Made by a program: the position numbers and the translations under genes. Of a stretch of 64,000 nt of DNA, positions 37,901 through 46,588 are shown piece by piece; the first letter of the stretch is position 1; each line of letters begins with the position of its first letter. The notes under the pieces are model-generated. The model was given only the letters and a program-made list of their open reading frames with translations, was not told the DNA's origin and did not search any database. Source of the DNA: Splendidivirga corallicola (GTDB lineage: Bacteria; Bacteroidota; Bacteroidia; Cytophagales; Cyclobacteriaceae); contig JAUJEA010000020.1 of the NCBI GenBank assembly GCA_030442035.1, forward strand, positions 1 to 64,000, written 5' to 3'.

Positions 37901-39326
37901 AATTGATAACATGGTAAAAATGAGGGGAATGAGAATTGAGTTGGGGGAAATTGAAGCAAGAATTAATGCCTTTGAAAATATTGAAAGTGCTGTTGTCATT
38001 GTTCGAGAAGATCAACCTGGTCGTCAGGTATTGACGGGTTACTTTACAACAAAAAATAATGCCGACATCTCACTAAATGAACTAAAGCTGGAGCTTGAGC
38101 GGAAATTACCCAAGCATATGATTCCCACTTATTTAGTGGCGTTGAGTAGATTGCCCATTTCTCCTAACGGAAAAGTTGATAGAGAAAAACTACCGATCCC
38201 TAATCCGGCAACCGATGTCGCTTTCACTAATCGAAAAGAGCCAACGAGTGAAAAAGAAAAGAAGTTAGCCATCATTTGGAAGAAAGTATTGAATATTGAT
38301 GAAATCAGTATTCAGGACAATTTCTTTGATCTCGGAGGCCACTCACTTCTGGCAGTTACACTTTTTACCGAAATAGAAAAAGAACTTAAACTAAAAATAC
38401 CAGTTTCTGTTTTATTCAAATTTCCGACGATAGAAGAATTAGCCAAGCACATTGTAGATCTCGACGGAACCCAAAACCAAAAATCACTGATCGTCCCGAT
38501 TAACAATGAGGGTTCACTTCCTCCCCTTTACCTGGTTCATACTCCCAGTGGTCATGTGTTAAGTTATTATAGTCTGGCTGAGCATTTGGGTAAGGATCAA
38601 CCGATCTATGGTCTTCAGGCCAGAGGGTTGGAAAATGATCACAAACTTTTGTATAATCTTGAAGAAATGGCGAAGTCCTATGTTGATGAGATTATGAGAT
38701 TTCAACCATCAGGACCTTATTATCTCGGAGGATATTGTTTTGGAGGACTGTTGGCTTATGAGATTGCACGACAATTTGAAATGAAAGGACAAAAAGTGGC
38801 CCAGCTCTTTCTCATGGGTAGTTATGTTCCCAAAGGGGTGATCAGCGATATTTCTTTGGACAAATTTGATGGAGAAATAGAAATTCCGTCACCAAGACAA
38901 GTGCCCGTTAACAAAAGAAGAAGTAAAAACCCCATAGCACTATGGAAGAGAAGGGAGGAAATCAAGAAGATACTTTTTAAAAGGTCCTGGAAACTTGGGT
39001 ATCGATTCTTTAGAAAAATTGGTTTGCCACTTCCAAAGGCTATGATAGATATCAAACTCATCAATGCTGAGGCCCTCAAAGCCCACACAATCAAATCTTA
39101 TAAAGGAGCAATAGAGTTTATTCAACCCGAAGAGAAAGATCCCAAATCATATTACATAGCCACCAGGGCCTGGGAACAATTTGCACTCGGGGGTGTCCAT
39201 AATTACACTGTCAAAGGAACTCAATCAAAAATGCTTGGAGAACCATCTTCGAAGCATCTTGCTGAAATAATCGGCGAAGCAATGAACCAGGAACATTTTC
39301 AAGAGATACATGAAAATAGGTTTTAG
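34962..39326 (+). CDS. Single-module non-ribosomal peptide synthetase: degenerate carrier-C-A-PCP-TE
   Basis: 1454 residues. About 45-112 is carrier-like but with DLKNSLL in place of DLGGxSLL. The condensation domain (about 132-560) has HHIISDA (His266, His267, Asp271). The adenylation domain (about 585-1080) has YTSGSTGRPKG from 742, FDASICE and YGPSEVTIGA. The carrier has DLGGHSLL with pantetheine Ser1128. The thioesterase (about 1190-1450) has GGYCFGG, so Cys1259 replaces the usual Ser. By alignment to GrsA the specificity code reads D-A-C-T-T-T-G-I-G-K, which I cannot assign. No MbtH, pantetheinyl transferase or further modules lie nearby. Met15 at 35004 is an alternative start. Confidence 0.93.
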   Translation: MVLTLLREGQTTNTMQKVASHSNIPMEEHEQAIERATRSKGDIQNTLIEIFKEVYRLKNINATYNFSKDLKNSLLTAAQAAVKIQQTFNIEIPLKTFIEHETILSLSDFIDRATEKNQSMKQLGPKKSWSGEIWPASFAQKRLWFLDQVKETGHTYNLPISYELKGSLNADILEECFQILVDRHESFRTSFFEKDGEVYQCVAPQRKVNMEYHDLSGLPEDHQKSLVKDFTRKVSNHKFNLETDPLIKFTLISLSNEHHFLVINMHHIISDAWSISIFLSELSDIYENIVTGNKPSLAALAFNYVAYTKWQNERLDGNLKNNQLKFWVDQLQGAAPILELPTDRPRPIFQTFNGGRVRFRIDGELNSKLQAYSAEHDCSIYRILIAAYKTLLYRYSGQEDIIIGTPVNGRQKKELEPIIGFFVNTLALRTEVSGNPSFKELLNRIKNTISGALGNQELPFDQLIEELHPNRTAAWNPIFQVMFVLQKEEKHKFDLGSVKAKRIEKQTISAKFDLTWEVIPTSDGFECSLDFNADLFDYRTIQNMSFHLQSILENCLTQPDLPVTELPMLLPEEKNQILIEWNQTELPYPKDRCLHQLFEEQVYKTPEAIAIVHNDIKLSYQELNQKVNQLAHCLIEKGADIEDFIGIHIDRTPEMVIGVLATLKAGAAYVAIDPQYPEDRKRLMAEDANLKFLLTSQNKSNPIFQHNIETIFVDDFCQYEANQFTTENPVNRVSLNNLAYMIYTSGSTGRPKGVLIEHKGLPNLIFDHIRKYNLTEASCVLQFASLSFDASICEIGMALTSGASLCLAKKESILPGPELIELLKDKKISHVTLPPSALSILPQETLPELKVITVTGEACPEILIDRWADDRKFFNGYGPSEVTIGATIAEFSETQKKTSIGRPFANYKIYILDKYQQPVPVGVPGEIYIGGIGLARGYHQRPDLTKEKFIDNPFVVGEKIYRTGDLAKYLPDGQIDFIGRIDNMVKMRGMRIELGEIEARINAFENIESAVVIVREDQPGRQVLTGYFTTKNNADISLNELKLELERKLPKHMIPTYLVALSRLPISPNGKVDREKLPIPNPATDVAFTNRKEPTSEKEKKLAIIWKKVLNIDEISIQDNFFDLGGHSLLAVTLFTEIEKELKLKIPVSVLFKFPTIEELAKHIVDLDGTQNQKSLIVPINNEGSLPPLYLVHTPSGHVLSYYSLAEHLGKDQPIYGLQARGLENDHKLLYNLEEMAKSYVDEIMRFQPSGPYYLGGYCFGGLLAYEIARQFEMKGQKVAQLFLMGSYVPKGVISDISLDKFDGEIEIPSPRQVPVNKRRSKNPIALWKRREEIKKILFKRSWKLGYRFFRKIGLPLPKAMIDIKLINAEALKAHTIKSYKGAIEFIQPEEKDPKSYYIATRAWEQFALGGVHNYTVKGTQSKMLGEPSSKHLAEIIGEAMNQEHFQEIHENRF

Positions 39327-39374
39327 CCAGGGAATGTTGAATGTTGAGTTAATGCCATTATTTAAGCCTTTAGA

Positions 39375-39442
39375 TATCAGGTTTCAGGTATCAGAAAATC
39401 TTTTGGCAGGCCAAAAAACATCATAAAGGCTGAAACCTGATA
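39375..39442. repeat. Inverted repeat TATCAGGTTTCAG / CTGAAACCTGATA after the NRPS gene
   Basis: Perfect 13-base arms at 39375-39387 and 39430-39442 with a 42-base loop, 48 bp after the NRPS stop. A degenerate version occurs at 25421-25480. It is probably a dispersed intergenic element; a transcript-end role is possible. Confidence 0.75.
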
Positions 39443-39610
39443 CCTAAAACCTGAATGCTTTGTGATCTTCTTCTAAACTAAACGGCATTGGATTTTGAGT
39501 AATGAATTTTGGATTAGTGTACGTCCCTGTTATAAGTTGACTGCAAAAAATCAATCAAACATTATGACATGATTGCTCTTCAGGTTACTTTAACATGAAA
39601 AAAGAGCCTG

Positions 39611-40321
39611 ATGATTTTTCAAATAATAAAGCAGCTTTTTGCCGCATGTAGCCTTTCAATTTTGTTCATGATTGTTACTCCTGCCAGAACAACTGCTCAG
39701 GAGGTAGGGGTTTCCGCTTCGTTTTTTTTTCCTAAAAATGGTTATTTTTCAATACCTGTCAGTCCGATCTCTTTCCGGGATGTCGGCGTTAACTTTAATG
39801 ATTTCTTAGGAGTAGAAACTGGGATTACACTTTACAGAATTTCGGGTTTGAGTGTGAAAGACCTTCCTTTTGATTCTGAAAAACCTTTGGTAGGTCCAAT
39901 GTTCACTGTGTTGGTTCCTTTAAATGCAGTTCTAGAATTCGGTTTTAATGGTCAACGAATAAAGTTTCGTGCCGGCAGCTTCTTCTTCTATAATTTTGAC
40001 CAGAAAGTAAACCACGGAAATTTAGACAGAGAATTAAAAAAATTCACAGGTCTGGAGGTAGTTAATGCGGAATTCACTTCCAAACCAAATATCGGATTTG
40101 GTTATTATGGGGGAATTGAATATGTCATCTATTTATCCAATAGCCTCGGTTTAACTTTTGGAGGCAATTATTTTATTGGTGATTCCAAGGCAGAACTTGG
40201 TGGTACTTACGTGGGTAGTGATACCGCAGGAACCATCATTACTGAGGAAGTCTCTTATCCCGACTCTAAAGTGGATTTTACGGGATTGGAATTGTCCGTT
40301 GGAATTTTGATTGGTGGGTGA
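39611..40321 (+). CDS. Exported, probably outer-membrane beta-barrel protein of unknown function
   Basis: 236 residues with a signal peptide ending near TPARTTAQ (residue 30). The mature part alternates polar and hydrophobic residues in amphipathic strands rich in Gly and aromatic residues (GFGYYGGIEYVIYLSNSLGL, TFGGNYFIGDSKAELGG), ending in FTGLELSVGILIGG, as in small outer-membrane barrels. I do not recognise the family. The PqiA-like gene follows 70 bp downstream, possibly co-transcribed. Confidence 0.7.
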   Translation: MIFQIIKQLFAACSLSILFMIVTPARTTAQEVGVSASFFFPKNGYFSIPVSPISFRDVGVNFNDFLGVETGITLYRISGLSVKDLPFDSEKPLVGPMFTVLVPLNAVLEFGFNGQRIKFRAGSFFFYNFDQKVNHGNLDRELKKFTGLEVVNAEFTSKPNIGFGYYGGIEYVIYLSNSLGLTFGGNYFIGDSKAELGGTYVGSDTAGTIITEEVSYPDSKVDFTGLELSVGILIGG

Positions 40322-40391
40322 TCTGGAATTGATAATACTTGAATAAAATAAGGAAACTTCAGATATTGGCGGCTTGTTTAAATTTATCATT

Positions 40392-40892
40392 ATGCCGTTA
40401 AGAAATAAGCTTGCTTTTTTACTTATTATTGTTTCCCTTGGTTTTCTGTATCCTGGCCTTTCGCAACCAATTCTTACGATTAAAATTGGCGCAGTTTTAC
40501 CGATCATTGGAAATACCACTTTTTATGAATTAACCCAAAATATTCTTCAAACTGTTGAAACACTTTACGAAAATGATAACGCCATTGTCGCTTTCCTGAT
40601 CCTTTTCTTTAGTGTTATAGTCCCCTTGATCAAAGCAGTCATTTTGCTCATTGTCATTTTCTTTCAGAAACTCAAAAAAAGACATGACCTGTATCGATTT
40701 GTTTATGTTATAAGTAAATGGTCTATGGCGGATGTTTTTGTCGTGGGTGTATTTCTGGCCTACCTTGCCACCAAATCCAATGAAGCGATCACAGCACAAC
40801 TTCACGCAGGTTTCTATTATTTCCTCTCATACTGCCTGATTTCAATATTTGCTGCTCAGGTGATGGAAGTACCTAAAACAATTAATAATTAG
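40392..40892 (+). CDS. PqiA-like (paraquat-inducible protein A) integral membrane protein
   Basis: 166 residues from the ATG at 40392; the frame is open to a TTG 18 bp upstream. Four helices (about 8-25, 65-90, 107-127, 136-160) and the motifs IVPLIKAVILL and SKWSMADVFVVGVFLAYL fit one PqiA domain. PqiA proteins of Gammaproteobacteria work with MCE-domain PqiB in lipid transport between membranes. Here it is a single short domain without an MCE gene nearby, so its role may differ. The stop lies within a long inverted repeat. Confidence 0.85.
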   Translation: MPLRNKLAFLLIIVSLGFLYPGLSQPILTIKIGAVLPIIGNTTFYELTQNILQTVETLYENDNAIVAFLILFFSVIVPLIKAVILLIVIFFQKLKKRHDLYRFVYVISKWSMADVFVVGVFLAYLATKSNEAITAQLHAGFYYFLSYCLISIFAAQVMEVPKTINN

Positions 40893-40994
40893 TAATGAAT
40901 AATGAGTAATAAATAGGTCTTTACCTGAACCTCTATTCACAATTGATTATTCATGGTATTATTATTAATTACTCATTACTAATTATTAATTGTT
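40877..40994. terminator. Long inverted repeat overlapping both stop codons of a convergent gene pair
   Basis: Perfect 22-base arms, 40877-40898 and 40973-40994 (AACAATTAATAATTAGTAAT in the left arm), separated by 74 bases. The stop codon of the PqiA-like gene lies inside the left arm, and the last base of the S9 peptidase stop lies at the end of the right arm. The AT-rich stem could end transcription in both directions, but it reads more like a dispersed intergenic repeat. Confidence 0.6.
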
Positions 40995-43027
40995 CATCTG
41001 TATTTCTCAAACCATGCGAGAATGTTGGCTACCTTGGCCATGAGGTTGCTTGGTCTGCCGGCAATGCCGTGAGGAGCTCCTGGTATTCTCACCATGGCCG
41101 TCTCAACATTCCTAAGCTTAAGGGCCTGATAGTATTGCTCTGTTTCGGAAATAGGTGTCCTATAGTCGGATTCTCCGGTAAGCAGCATGGTTGGCGTTTT
41201 GACATTTCCTACTAACGAGATTGGAGACCGTTTCATGTAATGATCCGCATGGTCCCATGGAAATCCCGGGAACCAATATTTATGGAAGAAGTTATAAGCA
41301 TCAGCTGTCAATGCAAAGCTATACCAATTGATAACAGGCTTAGCTACTACGGCAGCCTTAAACCGATCTGTTTTACCCACGATCCAAGCAGTGAGTACAC
41401 CTCCCCCACTTCCTCCGGTCACAAACAGGTTGTTTTCATCCACATAGCCTTGTTTGATGACAGCATCCACTCCCGACATCAGGTCATCATAATCCTGACC
41501 AGGATAGTTGTGATGAATTAAGTTGCCAAATTCTTTACCATAACTCGTACTACCTCTTGGATTGACATATAGAACCACGTAACCAGCCGCAGCATATAGT
41601 TGGATTTCAGCTGAAAAGCGATCCCCATAATTGGCAAACGGACCACCATGAATTTCCAGGATCAATGGGTATTTTTTTGCAGGGTCAAAGTCAGATGGCT
41701 TAACGATCCATCCTTGCACTTTGCGCTTATCATGTGAGGACTCAAACCAAATTTCTTCAACCTTTCCTGTCTTTTTGAAACTGAACAGATCATCGTTTAG
41801 CTCGGTTAATCGCTTTTTAGTACCGGAATTGACAACAGCCACATCTGCCGGCCGATCCGGGGTGCAATTCGTAAAAGCTACCAGGCCATTATCAGATACT
41901 GTATAACTTCCTCCGCTGTAAGGACGTCCTAAAGAGGTTTGTCCTACATTATTAGTGATGTCCTTTATCTTTCCATTTAAAGAAGCCAATGCAATTTTAG
42001 TATTGCCTTCATCATCATATTGAAAATAAATTCCTTTTCCATCACTTGACCATACAGGGCTTGCCACACTTCTGTCTAATCCGGAAGTGATTAATTTAGC
42101 ATTGCTTCCGTCGATCCTGCATGTATATAACCGGGTAACCTCATAGCCCTGATAGGTATCGTCAAAACCCAGATAGGCTATCGTCTTTCCATCCGGTGAT
42201 ACTACAGGATTATTGTCAGGGCCTTTTCTACTTGTTAATTGACTGATATTTCCATTGCTCAAGGTTATCTTATATAGTTCTGAATTCAAAGGTTCCTGAG
42301 CCGCATTGCTATGTCTGTTCGCAGAAATAATGACAGCTTTGCTATCGGGTGTCCATGAAACCCTTCCGCCGTAGTTATAATTATCAAAAGTTATTTGTCT
42401 GGGAGAACCACCATCGGCAGAAAGTACGAAAAGCTGAGTATATCCTTCTTTCAAATATCCGGCTCCGTCGGCCCTATAACGAAGCTGGTCTATATATTTT
42501 GCAGGTTCGGCCCATTCCGCTCCTTTGGGTTTTGCTGGCATTTTAGCAAAGCTCTTGGGTTTAGAGGTTACAAACATGGTGAATGCAATCCACTCACCAT
42601 CTGGTGACCAGACCAAATTACCCGGAGAACTTGTGAGATTTGTTAATTTGGCCGTTTGTCCGGTATCCATCCAGCGCATATAGATTTGTGATGAACCATC
42701 CTGTGTTGAAACGTACACCATTTTTTTACCATCAGGTGACCAGCGTGGTGAATAGTTATTTTTATTTCCCGAGGTAAGTGGCCTGTGGTCAGATCCATCT
42801 GAATTAATTATCCAAAGATTGGTTCTTATCCGATCCTTCATGATATCCATGAAATTCCTGAGGTAAACAATTTGCTTCCCGTCCTGTGATACCTGTGGGT
42901 CCGTTGCATACTCAAGATCAAAAACATCAATCAGTTGAAGTTTTGACCGATCTTGCTCTTGGGCAAATGTCGTGGAGAATGTTAGATAAATTAATAGGCT
43001 TAGCAAAATTGTTTTTCCGGGTTTCAT
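40994..43027 (-). CDS. Exported S9-family (prolyl-oligopeptidase-type) serine peptidase
   Basis: The ATG at 43027 gives 677 residues with signal peptide MKPGKTILLSLLIYLTFSTT ending at FAQ; an in-frame start 36 bp upstream is unlikely. A WD40-like/TolB-type propeller covers about 35-390 (PRWSPDGKKMVYVSTQDG). The alpha/beta hydrolase domain is at about 430-677, with nucleophile Ser in TGGSGGGVLTAW, Asp in GESDYRTP and His in GAPHGIAG. It resembles acylaminoacyl or dipeptidyl peptidases that cleave short peptides in the periplasm of Bacteroidota. It is monocistronic. Confidence 0.94.
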   Translation of the reverse strand: MKPGKTILLSLLIYLTFSTTFAQEQDRSKLQLIDVFDLEYATDPQVSQDGKQIVYLRNFMDIMKDRIRTNLWIINSDGSDHRPLTSGNKNNYSPRWSPDGKKMVYVSTQDGSSQIYMRWMDTGQTAKLTNLTSSPGNLVWSPDGEWIAFTMFVTSKPKSFAKMPAKPKGAEWAEPAKYIDQLRYRADGAGYLKEGYTQLFVLSADGGSPRQITFDNYNYGGRVSWTPDSKAVIISANRHSNAAQEPLNSELYKITLSNGNISQLTSRKGPDNNPVVSPDGKTIAYLGFDDTYQGYEVTRLYTCRIDGSNAKLITSGLDRSVASPVWSSDGKGIYFQYDDEGNTKIALASLNGKIKDITNNVGQTSLGRPYSGGSYTVSDNGLVAFTNCTPDRPADVAVVNSGTKKRLTELNDDLFSFKKTGKVEEIWFESSHDKRKVQGWIVKPSDFDPAKKYPLILEIHGGPFANYGDRFSAEIQLYAAAGYVVLYVNPRGSTSYGKEFGNLIHHNYPGQDYDDLMSGVDAVIKQGYVDENNLFVTGGSGGGVLTAWIVGKTDRFKAAVVAKPVINWYSFALTADAYNFFHKYWFPGFPWDHADHYMKRSPISLVGNVKTPTMLLTGESDYRTPISETEQYYQALKLRNVETAMVRIPGAPHGIAGRPSNLMAKVANILAWFEKYR

Positions 43028-43347
43028 AGGTTTATGGTCATGTAATGTAGAAATTGAAATCAAGGCAACAAGCTTAACACGATAAATATGAGTTATTTTT
43101 ATTTGGAAAGCTTCTATTTTTTCTAATCTCGTGCAAGGGTATTAATATAAAACTTAAATCTTTTAAAAGGAAAGAAGTAGTCACCATAGCAAACATATAG
43201 GATTAGCAATTTATGGAAAACCTAATTCGCTGCATTATTTTCAAAAGGTATTACAAACGACAAATAAGATTCACCAAGCTAATATCAGAAAATGTGCGCT
43301 AGGGCTATTCATCGGAAAGTACTCATCTTGAAATCATTCATAATACA
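43028..43347. other. 320-bp divergent intergenic region
   Basis: It lies between the divergently read S9 peptidase and hydroxypyruvate-isomerase-like genes and must hold both promoters. I see no small gene, hairpin or clear -7/-33 pair. Confidence 0.5.
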
Positions 43348-44157
43348 ATGACCAATACAAAAATTTCAGAACAATTTTCAGTAAACAAACTAAACAACAA
43401 TATCAATCACTCGGTTTGTCGATGGTGCTATGATGACATTCCTTTAGAGGCATTGTGCGAGAAAGCACAGGACATTGGTATCAAGTCTGTGGAGCTATTG
43501 GGGCCCGAGGACTGGAAAACACTTGAAAAATACGGATTGACCTGCGCCATGGCCAATGGCAGCGATCTGGGCATCCCGAAAGGATTTAATGATCCTAAAT
43601 ACCATGGACAACTCAAAAAAGATTTCCTGGAGCTAATCCCAAAAGCTGCAGATCATGGTCTAAAAAATATCATTTGTTTTTCAGGGGACAGAAATGGTAT
43701 CAGTGATGAAGTCGGATTGGACAATTGTGCTATCGGACTGGAAGAAATTATCAAAGAAGCCGCAAGGTACAATGTAAACATTGTGATGGAGCTACTGAAC
43801 AGCAAAGTGGATCATCCTGATTATCAATGCGACCATACCGAATGGGGAGTAGCATTAGCTAAAAAATTAGGAGCGGATAATTTTAAACTGCTGTATGACA
43901 TCTACCATATGCAAATTATGGAAGGTGATATTATTGCTACCATTAGAGAGAACCATCAATATATAGGGCATTATCACACAGGAGGTGTACCGGGCCGAAA
44001 CGAAATTGATGAAACACAAGAACTGAATTATCTCGCCATTATGCAGGCCATTGTTTCCACGGGATTTGATGGGTATGTAGCACAGGAGTTCATACCCAAA
44101 GGATCAGATCCATTAAAATCGTTGGAACGAGGGATACAGATCTGTGATGTTAGATGA
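43348..44157 (+). CDS. Hydroxypyruvate-isomerase-like TIM-barrel protein
   Basis: 269 residues of the xylose-isomerase-like TIM-barrel superfamily, closest by motif to hydroxypyruvate isomerase: HSVCRWCYDDIPLEALCEKA, catalytic Glu in NIVMELLNSKVDHPDYQCDH, then YDIYHMQIMEGD, GHYHTGGVPGRNEI and the second Glu in AQEFIPKG. It would interconvert hydroxypyruvate and tartronate semialdehyde; a related sugar isomerase activity cannot be excluded. There is no signal peptide in the predicted start, so it is cytoplasmic. No glyoxylate-pathway genes are adjacent. Confidence 0.9.
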   Translation: MTNTKISEQFSVNKLNNNINHSVCRWCYDDIPLEALCEKAQDIGIKSVELLGPEDWKTLEKYGLTCAMANGSDLGIPKGFNDPKYHGQLKKDFLELIPKAADHGLKNIICFSGDRNGISDEVGLDNCAIGLEEIIKEAARYNVNIVMELLNSKVDHPDYQCDHTEWGVALAKKLGADNFKLLYDIYHMQIMEGDIIATIRENHQYIGHYHTGGVPGRNEIDETQELNYLAIMQAIVSTGFDGYVAQEFIPKGSDPLKSLERGIQICDVR

Positions 44158-44556
44158 TGATTAATAAAATGATACGTATCAGATTTACTACATCGGATCT
44201 GATATTGCTAAACCTTGAAGAGTATACTTATCCGGATACACTTAACATCTTTGAAAAATAGACGCTTTAGTACCTCAAAGCATGTGCTTATGAACACCTC
44301 ATGAGAAAAACAGCTTGGATTTGAAAGTGATTTACGATTAAATTAACATTTCATTAAAAGCCTTAGGTGATACTACTTATAAAAGCTTAGAAATTTATAA
44401 GAAGTACCACTATGGCGTAATAATACATGCATTTTTGCCTATTCTTCCTGACCAAAAAAATGTAATTTTCAAGGACTGCATTGATATCTTCCATGTTCTT
44501 GTTGAGTTAAAAATACTCTTATAATATTTAATGGTTTAACTCTTTTTAATGTGTTG
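44158..44556. other. 399-bp intergenic region
   Basis: No gene is visible. A perfect 12-bp palindrome TGATACGTATCA lies at 44170-44181 just after the isomerase stop. An AT-rich stretch precedes the histidine kinase gene without a clean TAnnTTTG box. Confidence 0.5.
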
Positions 44557-45885
44557 ATGGTCAAGGACAGATTATTTAAGATCTATCATAGTTTTTTAAA
44601 AACCAAGGACAACGATTTTCGAAGAATCATTCTCCAGGGAAGTTGTTTATTCTTTGGGATCATGCTCTTCTGTGGTGGTACAACATACCTCCTAAGTGGG
44701 ATTGGAGAATACTTCGGGATCGTTCTGGTATGTACTGCGCTTTTGATGTTTCGTGTTATCTGGTTGTCAAGTCAGAATTATCCATTGGCCAGACTAAGGA
44801 TATTCTTTGGGGTAATTCAGTTCATCGTGCTGTCAATCGGTTGGTTCCAGGTTAATGGATTGGAAGGAAGTGCACCCTTTGTTTTTATACCTTTCTTTAT
44901 TATTCAATTAAGTCTCTGGCCAAGTAAAAAATTCATTCCATTACTGACGTTTGCTTTAGTTCTATTTATAGGATACGTACTTATTGAAGCTAACTTTCCT
45001 GAATTGGTTGTGCCCTATATGAATGAAACAGTGCACAGAGTTGATCTTATTTTCATCACAACAATATGCCTTTTGACCAGTGGATCAGTTGTTTATAGTT
45101 TTACTCGGGCATTCGAACGGGAACAGGAACGTCTAATCCAAAACAACCGTCAACTCGAAAAGTTAAACGGTCGTCTACAAGATAAAAATGAGGAGCTTGA
45201 ACAATTGGCTCATATCTCTTCTCATGATCTCAAAACGCCATTGAGAGGTTTATCGACACTGGTTGACATGATCCATCATGATCATGGAAATGAGATGGAA
45301 AAGGAACTAAAGGATAAATTCGCATTGATCAAGGATCGCAGCATTAAAATGAACGAGATGATCAACGGTATCCTTAGCTATTCAAAAGCCGGTCGGGAAA
45401 AAGCGGATATATTATCATTTAACCTGAACGAGCTAATGGTAGATGTTCTAGCCAGTTTTGATAATCCAAAAAATATTGTTATTGAATATTTTATATCGCC
45501 GGTAACCAAACAAGTTGCTACAAACAAAACACAGCTATATCAGGTTTTATGTAATCTGATAGGGAACGCAGTGAAATATCACGATAAACCAAAGGGAAAA
45601 GTTGAAGTAACAGTTGTGGAAGAAGATCAATCAATCCGGTTTGCTATTACTGATGACGGCCCCGGAATTAAGGAAAAATATCTGGAAAAGATCTTTGATT
45701 TTTTTGAAACAGCCCATGAACAAGAAAGAGAAGACAGTACAGGAATTGGTTTGTCCATTGTCAGAAAACTAGTTGAAATAAATGGTGGGGAATGTGGGGT
45801 CATTTCCGAATTTGGAAAGGGATCTACTTTTTGGTTTACCTGGGAAAACGCAATGACCACCAATCTCGAACCCGCTTTGAATTAG
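44557..45885 (+). CDS. Membrane sensor histidine kinase
   Basis: 442 residues from the ATG at 44557; a GTG two codons upstream is the alternative. Six hydrophobic helices fill about 20-190, with no extracellular domain. A coiled coil (FEREQERLIQNNRQLEKLNG) leads into HisKA with phospho-acceptor His in ISSHDLKTPLRGLSTL and HATPase_c with N box LIGNAVKYHDKP, DDGPGIKEKYLE and STGIGLSIVRKL. No response regulator is adjacent. The domain order resembles phytochrome-type kinase cores. The stimulus is unknown. Confidence 0.93.
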   Translation: MVKDRLFKIYHSFLKTKDNDFRRIILQGSCLFFGIMLFCGGTTYLLSGIGEYFGIVLVCTALLMFRVIWLSSQNYPLARLRIFFGVIQFIVLSIGWFQVNGLEGSAPFVFIPFFIIQLSLWPSKKFIPLLTFALVLFIGYVLIEANFPELVVPYMNETVHRVDLIFITTICLLTSGSVVYSFTRAFEREQERLIQNNRQLEKLNGRLQDKNEELEQLAHISSHDLKTPLRGLSTLVDMIHHDHGNEMEKELKDKFALIKDRSIKMNEMINGILSYSKAGREKADILSFNLNELMVDVLASFDNPKNIVIEYFISPVTKQVATNKTQLYQVLCNLIGNAVKYHDKPKGKVEVTVVEEDQSIRFAITDDGPGIKEKYLEKIFDFFETAHEQEREDSTGIGLSIVRKLVEINGGECGVISEFGKGSTFWFTWENAMTTNLEPALN

Positions 45886-45895
45886 CTTTCAGGTT

Positions 45896-46564
45896 TCAAT
45901 TGGTGGAATCAACAAATTGAAACTTCAGATATTTGATATTCTCTCCCATGGCATGAAATTTTTCCTCATATTTAGTTTTTATACCAAAGTGATCATTGTT
46001 AAAAGGTGAACTGTACAAGTCATGTGTAAATTCAAGATTCTTTACATCTTTTCTTGTTTTTAATACCCCCAATGTATAATTGAACAAATCGGTATTGTCA
46101 GTTTTAAAATGAACCCATCCCTGCTTTTGGAGTACCGATTTATAAAGATCAAAATATTTTGAGTTGGTTAATCTTCGCTTTTCATCTCTGTCCTTAGGTC
46201 GTGGATCAGGAAAGGTGATCCATATTTCCTTGACTTCTTCTCCATCAAAGAATTTGGGAAGAAACTGTACCTGTGTCCGTAAGAAAGCAGCATTCTTCAG
46301 TTCAAGACTCATGGCGCGTGTGCTGCCCACCCATATTCGATCCCCTTTAATATCAATACCAATAAAATTTCGGTCCGGAAATACCTGGGCCAACCCTACA
46401 GTATACTCACCTCTCCCACAACCAATCTCCAGTACAATGTCATGATCATTTTTAAAATGCTCCTTCTGCCAATTTCCTCGCATTTTTTCATAGACTTCCT
46501 TTTCCGGGCAAATGACATTTGGTCGTTCAGCTATTTCTTTAAATCGCTTTAATTTACCTCTCAC
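45896..46564 (-). CDS. trmB: tRNA (guanine-N7-)-methyltransferase
   Basis: 222 residues, matching the usual TrmB length. It transfers a methyl group from S-adenosylmethionine to N7 of G46 in tRNA variable loops. SAM-binding motif: VLEIGCGRGEYTVGLAQVFP with FIGIDIKGDRIW. Family motif: ITFPDPRPKDRDEKRRLTNS. C-terminal tRNA-binding part: HFKTDNTDLFNYTL and TKYEEKFHAMGENI. It is convergent with the histidine kinase gene, 10 bp apart. A TATTTTTG box lies 17 bp upstream of the ATG. Confidence 0.96.
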   Translation of the reverse strand: MRGKLKRFKEIAERPNVICPEKEVYEKMRGNWQKEHFKNDHDIVLEIGCGRGEYTVGLAQVFPDRNFIGIDIKGDRIWVGSTRAMSLELKNAAFLRTQVQFLPKFFDGEEVKEIWITFPDPRPKDRDEKRRLTNSKYFDLYKSVLQKQGWVHFKTDNTDLFNYTLGVLKTRKDVKNLEFTHDLYSSPFNNDHFGIKTKYEEKFHAMGENIKYLKFQFVDSTN

Positions 46565-46580
46565 TTAATTTTTTTTGTTG

Positions 46581-46588
46581 CAAAAATA
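46581..46588 (-). promoter_or_regulatory. Candidate -7 box (TATTTTTG on the minus strand) for trmB
   Basis: The minus strand reads TATTTTTG here, matching TAnnTTTG, 16 bases before the trmB ATG at 46564. No convincing -33 TTG is found at the expected distance, so the call is tentative. Confidence 0.35.

Noticed and set aside
32863-39326. MATE transporter as dedicated exporter of the NRPS product
   Set aside because: The AhpD-like gene on the other strand lies between them and no shared promoter is visible, so the link is only proximity.
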